Assembly (NCBI GenBank): GCA_945885645.1
Contig: CAMCYV010000072.1
Coordinates: forward strand, 1 to 7,449
Direction: 5' to 3'
Source of the DNA: Bifidobacterium breve
GTDB lineage: Bacteria; Actinomycetota; Actinomycetes; S36-B12
DNA: 7,449 nucleotides
The position numbers and the translations under genes were made by a program. This document shows positions 1 through 5,687 of this stretch, one piece after another; within the stretch, counting starts at the first letter, position 1, and each line of letters starts with the position of its first letter. The notes under the pieces were generated by a model. It was given only the letters and a program-made list of their open reading frames with translations. It was not told the DNA's origin and did no database searches.

Positions 1-717
1 ACCGGTATCGGCGCGGCCGTTGCCCACACCCTTGCTGCGTCATGCTCCGTGATAGTTCTCGTTGGTCGCCGACAGGATCGACTTGACGCAATGGCCAGCG
101 AACTCAAGACTTCACACCCCGGTATCACCGTCCATGGACAAAGTGTGGATCTCACCGATATTGATTCCGTGACCGCATTTATCGAGTGGGCGCACCAAGA
201 ACTGCCTCAGGTCAACGTCGTGGTTAATAATGCAGGTGCAGCTCAACCACAAATTGAGCTGGGGCTCGTCTCCGTGGCCTCGGCCTGGGAGGCCACTTGG
301 CGCGCCAATACATTGAGCTCGGTTCTGGTCACCGAGGGTCTGAAAGACCTTCTTGCCCGGCCTGGCGGGCGCATCATCATGATCGGTTCATTTGCGGCTG
401 AACTCGGTACCGGCAGCCCGGCCTACGCCTCAGCCAAAGGAGCGCTTGCGGCTTATGCGATCTCATTGATGCGCGAACTTGGCTCGCAGGGCATCACTGC
501 AAACGTCGTGGCCCCTGGATTCACGGACGGGACCGAACTGTTAGCAGGTCGGATTTCTCCCGAGCGAAGAGAACGACTTCTTACGAGTATCTCTGCACGC
601 CGACCAGGCACCCCCGAAGAAATTGCAAGCCTCGTCGGTTATCTCGCATCACCGCTGGCCGGATTCATCAACGGTGAACTCATTACCGCTAATGGCGGAA
701 CCTACCTTTCGGGCTAA
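1..717 (+). CDS. Classical short-chain dehydrogenase/reductase (5' end cut off by window)
   Basis: Probably an NAD(P)-dependent oxidoreductase interconverting an alcohol and a ketone; the substrate is unknown. The frame is open from base 1, and the first visible residues TGIGAAVA are the end of the TGxxxGIG cofactor loop, so only about 10-15 N-terminal residues are missing. A GTG at position 49 is an internal valine, not the start. In the 238 visible residues, GRR after strand beta-2 (residues 22-24) suggests NADP(H) preference, NNAG lies at 76-79, and the tetrad is present: Asn103, Ser130, Tyr142, Lys146 (YASAK). The C-terminal PG motif (APGFTDG) and the ending INGELITANGG are typical of the family. 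It is followed after 60 bases by a small NTF2-like gene on the same strand, probably in one operon. Family assignment is secure; function is not. Confidence 0.93.
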   Translation, partial: TGIGAAVAHTLAASCSVIVLVGRRQDRLDAMASELKTSHPGITVHGQSVDLTDIDSVTAFIEWAHQELPQVNVVVNNAGAAQPQIELGLVSVASAWEATWRANTLSSVLVTEGLKDLLARPGGRIIMIGSFAAELGTGSPAYASAKGALAAYAISLMRELGSQGITANVVAPGFTDGTELLAGRISPERRERLLTSISARRPGTPEEIASLVGYLASPLAGFINGELITANGGTYLSG

Positions 718-767
718 ATGATTTCCGTGATTGACTAAACTTCGACACAATACCGACCCGACAAAAC

Positions 768-773
768 AAGGAG
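768..773 (+). promoter_or_regulatory. Shine-Dalgarno AAGGAG
   Basis: AAGGAG lies 4 bases before the ATG at 778 and fixes that start for the NTF2-like gene. The 60-base gap between this gene and the upstream SDR (718-777) holds no convincing promoter hexamers or terminator, which fits co-transcription. Confidence 0.7.
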
Positions 774-777
774 TGGC

Positions 778-1203
778 ATGAGTGCTTTTGACGAAACAGA
801 TCTCGCTCGAATCGAAGTGGCGAATGCCCTATTCGCAGCTTGGTCAAGTGGCGACCTGGATGCTCCACGTGCCTACCTCACCGATACTCCAGTGTTGTGG
901 GACAGCATCGGTGGACTCAAAGAAGGCTGGGATGCCATTCGCGAATATTTCGGCCATGGCCTCCAGCGCTACCCTGACCTGAGCCTAGTTCCGACGGGTG
1001 AGTTTTGGTCACGCCCAGACGGACTCGCGATGCAATGGACATTGAGTGCCACCGTTATCGATGACAGTCTGGGCGCTGAACATCTCGGAAAAAAGTGGTC
1101 AGCACCTGGTTTGTCATTCCTCGTGTTCGAAGGTCTCAAAGTGGCCTCCGAGTATGACTATCACGACAATGGCGCGCGTCAGCGTTCACTCGAATCTAGC
1201 TGA
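778..1203 (+). CDS. Small NTF2-like/SnoaL-like protein
   Basis: 141-residue single-domain protein of the NTF2-like alpha+beta barrel type, a fold used by small cytoplasmic dehydratases, isomerases (e.g. ketosteroid isomerase), cyclases and hydrolases. Visible evidence is the helical start with LFAAWSSGDLDAPRAYL (about residues 18-34), the following WDSIGGLKEGWDAIREYF stretch, where a strand is followed by the family's G-W-x-A-I-x-x-Y/F helix, and alternating strands to the end (LAMQWTLSATV, LSFLVFEGLKVASEYDYHD). No signal peptide or membrane segment. It probably shares an operon with the upstream SDR, so it may act on that enzyme's substrate or product. It ends 5 bases before the tail of the convergent TetR gene. 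The reaction cannot be deduced; NTF2-fold proteins diverge too fast for a function call by eye. Confidence 0.85.
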   Translation: MSAFDETDLARIEVANALFAAWSSGDLDAPRAYLTDTPVLWDSIGGLKEGWDAIREYFGHGLQRYPDLSLVPTGEFWSRPDGLAMQWTLSATVIDDSLGAEHLGKKWSAPGLSFLVFEGLKVASEYDYHDNGARQRSLESS

Positions 1204-1208
1204 GCACG

Positions 1209-1778
1209 TTATTTTTCGGCAGAGGTCCAGCGTTCCAATAATCGTGAGTGCAGCTCTTCTACCTGCCGGGGTGTGATGCGATTTTGTGTCACGACGCGTC
1301 GATAGAGGAAAGGTGCGACAAGGTCCTCAACGCACTGTGCAATATCAAGGCGAGGATCAATCAAACCTTCCTTCTGTGCTCCACGAATGATGGAAGCAGC
1401 GCGCGAACGAGTCTGTGAAAATGCTCGGCGGTGCACCTCCGCAAATGCATCGTCGCGCCAAGAGCCTTCGATCAAAGCCACCAGCATCGCGGTATAGGTC
1501 GGGTCATTAAGTCGGCGCGCGTAGTCGACAAGATAGTCGTGCAATCCCGTGCGTGGGTCTGCGCCAAGATCGAGGGACTCTTGGTGCATCAACTCATCAA
1601 ATGCCTCGCAGGCCAGTGCGGCCAAATCGGGCCAGTTGCGATAAATAGTGCTTCGAGCGATACCCGATTCGGCAGCAATTCGGTCGACGGTCAAGCCAAC
1701 TAGCCCCTCTGAGACCAGGACCTGGCTAACGGCTTGGAACACAATTACTCGCGTTCGCTCAAATCGTGCATCGGTCAT
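1209..1778 (-). CDS. TetR/AcrR-family transcriptional regulator
   Basis: 189-residue one-component regulator, normally a dimer that releases its operator when a small ligand binds. The N-terminal DNA-binding domain spans about residues 8-55. Its helix-turn-helix reads TVDRIAAESGIARSTIYRNW (30-49), followed by the usual PDLAALACEAF helix. The rest is an all-helical ligand-binding domain, resembling the TetR_C_11-type C-terminus. Its ATG overlaps the stop of the upstream phosphotransferase (ATGA, 1778-1775). A GGAG sits 11 bases upstream of the start. It is therefore the last gene of a three-gene minus-strand operon and likely regulates that operon and perhaps the divergent one. The nearest operator candidate is the GACA-TTT-TGTC palindrome at 3992-4002; this link is inference. 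Confidence 0.92.
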   Translation of the reverse strand: MTDARFERTRVIVFQAVSQVLVSEGLVGLTVDRIAAESGIARSTIYRNWPDLAALACEAFDELMHQESLDLGADPRTGLHDYLVDYARRLNDPTYTAMLVALIEGSWRDDAFAEVHRRAFSQTRSRAASIIRGAQKEGLIDPRLDIAQCVEDLVAPFLYRRVVTQNRITPRQVEELHSRLLERWTSAEK

Positions 1779-2974
1779 GCGCAGGTAATCTCCGTTAGCT
1801 GCGAGAGGAATCGCAGGTGCACTGCTACTCCAATTGATAAGTGGTCCGTTGTTCGACGCGGTCCTTTCTCAAACACCGATCGCGCACTCAAGTTCACACA
1901 AGCACCTCGATAGTGATTGAAGGCCAACCACTGCTGCCACTGCTGATCCGTGTATTGGATTCCAGCAACTTTTACCAAGCGTGCTTTCCATGAGTCTGCA
2001 TCCATGATTCGTCGCCCTCGAATGAGTGCGAGATAAGCCCAATCTTCTGCCGCGTCTCCTACGTGGGCGAACTCCCAATCGATTGTGGTTAACCCTCGCT
2101 CAGGATCAAATAATGCATTGCCGGGACCAGCATCCCCGTGCACAATTACTGAAGGGCCCGTGGGTTCCAAGTGCTCATGCAGCCACTCTGCGCCATGTTC
2201 AATCAATGGGGACTCAGGGGCGTGCTTGCGGTACATGTTTCGCCAGTACTCAATGTTGTCGTGGACAACACTCTCCGCATTTCGATTCGATGGATCGAGT
2301 ATGTCAATACGGACTTGGTGTAGTTCAGCAACGGATGTAATGATGTCGTCGAGACCTTGGTCATCAAGTCGAACAACACCGGGAACCGCTTCCATGATGA
2401 AAAATGGTTGTCCTAAAACAGCGCCACTTTCTTCGACTGCAAGGACTTCAGGGACAGCGTGCCCAACCGTATGGAGTGCTCGCATTGCTTTCACCTCGGT
2501 GACGGTGTCGGTGCCAAACATCCCACCTTGTTCGATTCTCACGATAACGGAATGTGGGACTCCGTCGAGAATCAGATTCACCCGCCACATGCGGCGCGAG
2601 AAGCCCCCACCGATCACTTCGGCGTCCACGATGCGCACATCTGCGCCCCTTTGTTGGGCAAACCAGGCTGCCACCGCACCAACTTCAGCCGACGGCACAG
2701 GTACTAACGCATGCACGATGCTGGTGTCATGACTGGTAAATGCGCCCATCAAGGGTGCCGCTGCAACAGCGTCACTTGCTAGCCACTCGTTAAGTTCTGC
2801 CACCGAAACTGCATCAGACGCAAGCCGCAATCGTCGCGATGGCCAAGGATCCTGGCCTCGGTTATTCACGTATTCGGCGACCGCTGCCCACTGTGCGGCA
2901 GAGCCCAGTGTGGAATCTGATTCGCCATCTGTGATTGCCTGCCGGATGAGCGTTTCGTCGACCCAGTCCTGCAT
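1775..2974 (-). CDS. APH-fold phosphotransferase, ACAD10/LvaA-like, with N-terminal extension
   Basis: 399-residue cytoplasmic kinase-like protein of the aminoglycoside phosphotransferase family. The kinase domain covers about residues 112-390. It shows a glycine loop GGGFSRRMW (122-130), the ATP-contacting basic residue in VIVRIE (Arg146, as in ACAD10-like members), the C-helix Glu160, the hinge-side FFIMEAVPG (191-199), the catalytic loop HGDAGPGN (279-286; Asp281, Asn286) and the metal-binding IDWE (Asp299). All catalytic residues are present, so it should be active. Relatives such as LvaA and the kinase parts of ACAD10/11 phosphorylate 4-hydroxyacyl substrates; antibiotic resistance is much less likely. 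About 95 residues precede the kinase domain and match nothing I recognise. A GAGGA sits 5 bases before the ATG, and the start overlaps the stop of the upstream epimerase by one base (TGATG). Confidence 0.88.
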   Translation of the reverse strand: MQDWVDETLIRQAITDGESDSTLGSAAQWAAVAEYVNNRGQDPWPSRRLRLASDAVSVAELNEWLASDAVAAAPLMGAFTSHDTSIVHALVPVPSAEVGAVAAWFAQQRGADVRIVDAEVIGGGFSRRMWRVNLILDGVPHSVIVRIEQGGMFGTDTVTEVKAMRALHTVGHAVPEVLAVEESGAVLGQPFFIMEAVPGVVRLDDQGLDDIITSVAELHQVRIDILDPSNRNAESVVHDNIEYWRNMYRKHAPESPLIEHGAEWLHEHLEPTGPSVIVHGDAGPGNALFDPERGLTTIDWEFAHVGDAAEDWAYLALIRGRRIMDADSWKARLVKVAGIQYTDQQWQQWLAFNHYRGACVNLSARSVFEKGPRRTTDHLSIGVAVHLRFLSQLTEITCA

Positions 2975-3975
2975 CAGCGTCCTCGCACTGCATTTGCGAT
3001 CTGTGCCTCAAGTGCAAAGTCGTAGCCGGCTCCCCACACTGGATCTGAGAGTTTGTCCGGTGCGTCAACTAACGGTGTTGTGCAGAACCAGTCATATGTT
3101 TGCGTGTACCCGTCATGGAATCCGCGATCTTGGGTGAGCCCGAAAGATGCGGCTTTGGCTACCGAAAGAATGCCATGGTGCTTCACCCCGAAAAGGTGAC
3201 CATAAATGGGTTTTTCTTGGGTAAAGTCGGTCGGGAGAACGACAATGTCGGGCTCAATACCAACGATTTGCGCGAGGGTTTCGGTAAATGCTCGTGCCGA
3301 TGCGCCTTCGCCAGTGATGTTAATGATTTCTCCACGCACCGCAGGCAGCTCGGCCATCTCTAGCAAATTACGGCATAGGTCATCAACGTGTCCGTAACTT
3401 GTTGTGACCAGTCCCTCATGTGGCAAAAGCACAGGAAGTCCTCGGCGAAGCCGAAGAAACATTGCGGTCTCCATGTCGTGGATGTTGTTTTCCGGCCCGT
3501 AGATCGCGGCCGGTCGGGCAATTGAGCCAGGGAATCCCGTGCTCGCAAAGCGCTCGAGAATCGCTCGCTCAGCATGTGCTTTGAATCCACCGTACGTGGT
3601 GATCGGTTCACTCGTTTGCGCGTTAGTTTCGGTCCACGGCATTACGCCGGTGGGCTCATAGGCCATAATCGATGAAACGAATACATACGCGCCGACACTG
3701 CCATCGACCATGGCGAGAAGTTCTTCGAGCTCGCCACCTCCTGCGGCCATGACGAACCCGGAGACATCGATCACCGCATCCCACTGGGACCCGTCTAGGG
3801 CTGCTCGCATGGATTCCGTGCTTGTTCGGTCACCCACCAGCCGCTCGACACCGGGAGGCAAGTCACCTGATGTCTTTCCACGATTTAAGACTGTGGCCTG
3901 ATGACCCTCCCGAATGAGTAAATCCACCATGCGGCGCCCGACAAAGGTGCCACCACCCAAAATGAGAATTTTCAT
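2974..3975 (-). CDS. Extended SDR, NAD-dependent epimerase/dehydratase of the CSP41-like type
   Basis: 333-residue Rossmann-fold enzyme. It opens MKILILGGGTFVG (glycine motif at residues 7-13). GHQATVLNRGKT (24-35) and VGDR (47-50) are the signature of the CSP41/NAD-epimerase group of extended SDRs. WDAVIDVSGF follows (65-74), then SS (101-102) and the catalytic Tyr128-x3-Lys132 in YGGFK. ARPAAIYGPEN marks the end of the nucleotide-binding half. Substrates in this group are mostly unknown, and sugar-nucleotide epimerisation should not be assumed. An upstream in-frame ATG at 3996 would add seven residues. I prefer 3975 because relatives start at MKIL and a TAnnnT box lies 7 bases upstream; the GGAGG only one base before this ATG is too close to be a normal ribosome site. 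First gene of the operon with the phosphotransferase and TetR genes. Confidence 0.88.
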   Translation of the reverse strand: MKILILGGGTFVGRRMVDLLIREGHQATVLNRGKTSGDLPPGVERLVGDRTSTESMRAALDGSQWDAVIDVSGFVMAAGGGELEELLAMVDGSVGAYVFVSSIMAYEPTGVMPWTETNAQTSEPITTYGGFKAHAERAILERFASTGFPGSIARPAAIYGPENNIHDMETAMFLRLRRGLPVLLPHEGLVTTSYGHVDDLCRNLLEMAELPAVRGEIINITGEGASARAFTETLAQIVGIEPDIVVLPTDFTQEKPIYGHLFGVKHHGILSVAKAASFGLTQDRGFHDGYTQTYDWFCTTPLVDAPDKLSDPVWGAGYDFALEAQIANAVRGR

Positions 3976-3982
3976 GCCTCCG

Positions 3983-4012
3983 ACCTTACAGGACATTTTG
4001 TCTCACAGTCAT
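3983..4012 (-). promoter_or_regulatory. Candidate promoter of the minus-strand epimerase-kinase-TetR operon
   Basis: Read on the minus strand, TAAGGT (3988-3983) fits the actinobacterial TAnnnT -10 pattern and is followed by 7 bases and the ATG at 3975. ATGACT (4012-4007), 18 bases upstream, matches four of six -35 consensus positions. If used, the mRNA would start at or next to the ATG and be leaderless, and the GGAGG at 3981-3977 would not be transcribed. A longer leader starting further upstream cannot be excluded. Confidence 0.4.
3992..4002. promoter_or_regulatory. Candidate operator palindrome between divergent promoters
   Basis: GACA-TTT-TGTC is a perfect inverted repeat with 4-base arms. 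It lies inside the spacer of the candidate minus-strand promoter and at the -35 position of the plus-strand promoter, so a bound protein could shut both. The TetR regulator of the minus-strand operon is the natural candidate. The repeat is short and could be chance; TetR operators are often longer. Confidence 0.25.
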
Positions 4013-4023
4013 TCGGTGTGCGA

Positions 4024-4036
4024 TATAATCCCGTTA
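4024..4036 (+). promoter_or_regulatory. Leaderless promoter: perfect TATAAT six bases before ATG
   Basis: TATAAT (4024-4029) is an exact -10 consensus, and the next ATG begins at 4036 after CCCGTT. That spacing places the transcription start at the A of the ATG, the arrangement of leaderless actinobacterial mRNAs. There is no Shine-Dalgarno sequence before 4036, which agrees. The -35 is poor (TTGTCT at 3998-4003 has a 20-base spacer), as is common with a strong -10. Confidence 0.65.
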
Positions 4037-5163
4037 TGACAAATTCCGGCCCACTGACGAAGATGGATGAATACCCGCGGCATCAGATTGGTGGCACCTT
4101 TGACAGTGTTCAAAGTGACTCGGTCCATTGGAATGATGGCTTCTACTTCACCCTCGGCGACGAAGCAACCGGTACGACTCTGTTCGCTGCGATCCGGCTC
4201 TATCCCAATACGGACGTGATGGATGGCTTTGCCTGCGTGACTGTTGAAGGACGTCAGCACAACATGCGTGTCTCACGCCGTCTACGTCCACGCATCGACG
4301 ACATTAGTGTTGGACCATTGTCGCTGACCATCATTGAACCACTCCAAACTTTGAAATTGGAGTGCGTGGACAACGAATATGGAATTACATTTGACCTTGT
4401 ATGGGAGGGTCTCCACCAGCCTTACCTTGAAGATCGAATTGTTCGCTATGCCGGTGGCCGCAAAGTTTATGATCGCACGAACTTTGACCAATGCTGCTCG
4501 GTTACAGGCACTATTTCGATTCCAGGTCACACTTTCAATGTTAATGCCGACACGTGGGTTGGGGTTCGCGACCACTCGTGGGGCATGGGGCGCACCGGCG
4601 GTGCCTCATCCGGTGCAATCGCTCCCGACAATTCGCGCGACCCACGTCGTGGATTCGCGATGCGCCAGTGGACCATGGTGCGAATGCCTGATCGAGTTAT
4701 GTTCTGGCAGTTTCACTTACAAGCCGATGGAAGTTTTGATCCATTGGAGGCTGTCGTGATTCCATTAGATCCGAGTCAACCGCAATGGTCCTATGTGGAT
4801 GCCGAAGCGAGCGCGGTGCGAGTCCAGGGGTTACCGCGCGCCGAAGCAGCGCACGTGAACCTAACCCGCCCCGATGGAAAGATTGATCGGTTCGAACTCA
4901 CTTCAGTGAGTTCACCCGTGTATTTGCAAGGCGGTGGTTACCACGACGGTTTCACTGATCGACTGGGCCGCGGCGTGTATCGGGGGGAGGATTTCCACGA
5001 AGGTGAAATCTGGGATGTAACGCACCCAATCGAAGTTGGCGATCCGGGCGGCTGGTTCCGACAACGGCCCGATGCATGGGCTGAACAATTTGCTACCTGC
5101 GTCAACCTGGATGACCCCACCGATCGTGGCTTCGGGCACCTTGAATGCGTCCTGGCGCCGTGA
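4036..5163 (+). CDS. CrtC/AttH-like two-domain protein, probably DUF7064 type; function unknown
   Basis: 375-residue protein, predominantly beta-strand, without signal peptide or membrane segment. The diagnostic stretch is WVGVRDHSWGMGR (174-186), preceded by RTNFDQCCSVTGTISIPGH (147-165). This pattern occurs in the lipocalin-like family of carotenoid 1,2-hydratase (CrtC) and AttH and in actinobacterial and sphingomonad DUF7064 proteins. A second tryptophan- and strand-rich part runs from about 210 to the end and includes the FWQFHL motif. CrtC adds water to an isoprenoid double bond. Hydratase or isoprenoid-binding activity is a reasonable guess here but unproven. I chose the ATG at 4036 over one at 4018 because 4018-4020 lies upstream of a perfect -10 box and would not be transcribed from it. 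First gene of a two-gene operon with a SnoaL-like protein. Confidence 0.8.
   Translation: MTNSGPLTKMDEYPRHQIGGTFDSVQSDSVHWNDGFYFTLGDEATGTTLFAAIRLYPNTDVMDGFACVTVEGRQHNMRVSRRLRPRIDDISVGPLSLTIIEPLQTLKLECVDNEYGITFDLVWEGLHQPYLEDRIVRYAGGRKVYDRTNFDQCCSVTGTISIPGHTFNVNADTWVGVRDHSWGMGRTGGASSGAIAPDNSRDPRRGFAMRQWTMVRMPDRVMFWQFHLQADGSFDPLEAVVIPLDPSQPQWSYVDAEASAVRVQGLPRAEAAHVNLTRPDGKIDRFELTSVSSPVYLQGGGYHDGFTDRLGRGVYRGEDFHEGEIWDVTHPIEVGDPGGWFRQRPDAWAEQFATCVNLDDPTDRGFGHLECVLAP
4894..4913. repeat. Perfect inverted repeat inside the CrtC-like gene
   Basis: GAACTCACT and AGTGAGTTC are 9-base arms separated by TC. The repeat encodes ELTSVSS in frame, so it is part of the gene, but it is the longest tight palindrome I noticed in the window. 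It could fold as an mRNA hairpin or be a protein-binding site; it may also be chance. Confidence 0.5.
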
Positions 5164-5663
5164 GCGACAAAGAGGTTGCGCGTCTGATCGATGAAAGCAA
5201 TATTCGGGCTTTAGCAGCCACCTACATGCGCGGACTGGATCGACTCGATTCGAAACTCCTACGAGCAGTTTTTGCCGATAGCGCGACAACCCACTACGGC
5301 GCTTTCACCGGAGGTCCCGATGAGATGGTGGCAATGGCCATGAATGCCTTGGGTGCATACCGCACAACCCAACATTTTCTGGGGCAGATCAACCTGTCAA
5401 TTGATGGAGACGCAGCCACGGGAGAGGTGTACTTCCAAGCTTTTCACCAACACGCCACGGAGAACTTTGACCGGTTTATCTGCGGACGTTATATCGATCG
5501 GTACGCCCGCCTAGATGGTTCCTGGTTCATCACCCATCGCACCGAGGTGGTCGACTGGACCCGCACGGAGCCGACCGCTGAGAACTACTTCACTTCGCGT
5601 CCACAGACCGTGCGTGGAACCAGGGATAGAAGCGACCTCAGTTACCGCCCGCACGAAGCATGA
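5160..5663 (+). CDS. SnoaL-like (SnoaL_4 type) NTF2-fold protein
   Basis: 167-residue single-domain protein. The segment IRALAATYMRGLDRLDSKLL followed by RAVFADSATTHYG (residues 15-47 from the GTG) is the recognisable start of SnoaL_4-type proteins, a family related to scytalone dehydratase and the small subunits of ring-hydroxylating dioxygenases. Later landmarks are YRTTQHFLGQINLSIDGD and the strand pair CGRYIDRYARLDGSWFITHRTEVVDW. No large dioxygenase subunit is nearby, so a stand-alone dehydratase or isomerase role is more likely. I chose GTG 5160, which overlaps the upstream stop (GTGA) and suits the family's start; an ATG at 5145 would add five residues. Neither has a Shine-Dalgarno, so translation is probably coupled to the CrtC-like gene. 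Shared substrate with that protein is inference. Confidence 0.88.
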   Translation: MSDKEVARLIDESNIRALAATYMRGLDRLDSKLLRAVFADSATTHYGAFTGGPDEMVAMAMNALGAYRTTQHFLGQINLSIDGDAATGEVYFQAFHQHATENFDRFICGRYIDRYARLDGSWFITHRTEVVDWTRTEPTAENYFTSRPQTVRGTRDRSDLSYRPHEA

Positions 5664-5664
5664 A

Positions 5665-5687
5665 CTAATTATCCCGCTGGGATTTAG
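5665..5687. terminator. Hairpin between convergent genes, candidate bidirectional terminator
   Basis: ATCCC-GCT-GGGAT (5671-5683) forms a 5-bp stem. CTAA (5665-5668) can pair with TTAG (5684-5687) across a two-base bulge, extending it to 9 bp. It fills the 20-base gap between the stop at 5663 (+) and the stop at 5684-5686 (-), so it could serve both transcripts. There is no long U-tract, so intrinsic termination would be weak. Confidence 0.4.

Noticed and set aside
274..296. Hairpin with 8-bp arms GTGGCCTC/GAGGCCAC and a 7-base loop in the first SDR
   Set aside because: Lies in ordinary coding sequence (V-A-S-A-W-E-A-T), is GC-rich, has no T-tract and no relation to a gene boundary; expected by chance.
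718..738. Six-codon open frame (ATG ATT TCC GTG ATT GAC TAA) right after the first SDR's stop
   Set aside because: No ribosome site of its own and too short to judge; chance ATG after a stop codon.
1179..1216. Possible terminator: TCAGC/GCTGA arms followed by a short T-run at 1212-1216
   Set aside because: Only a 5-bp stem with a 15-base loop, and 8 bases separate it from the T-run; too weak to call.
2085..2732. Plus-strand open frame of 215 codons opposite the phosphotransferase gene
   Set aside because: It is antisense to a gene with intact kinase motifs, has a low-complexity Ser/Thr/Pro/Arg-rich composition and no ribosome site; a shadow frame.
1775..2974. Aminoglycoside resistance gene
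   Set aside because: The APH fold is right, but the Arg146 variant, ACAD10/LvaA-like motif context and metabolic neighbours argue for a catabolic kinase.
4912..5289. Minus-strand open frame of 125 codons across the CrtC-like/SnoaL-like overlap
   Set aside because: Spans the ends of two well-supported plus-strand genes and shows no family motif.
5160..5663. Small subunit of a ring-hydroxylating dioxygenase
   Set aside because: The fold is related, but no Rieske large subunit, ferredoxin or reductase gene is present in the window.
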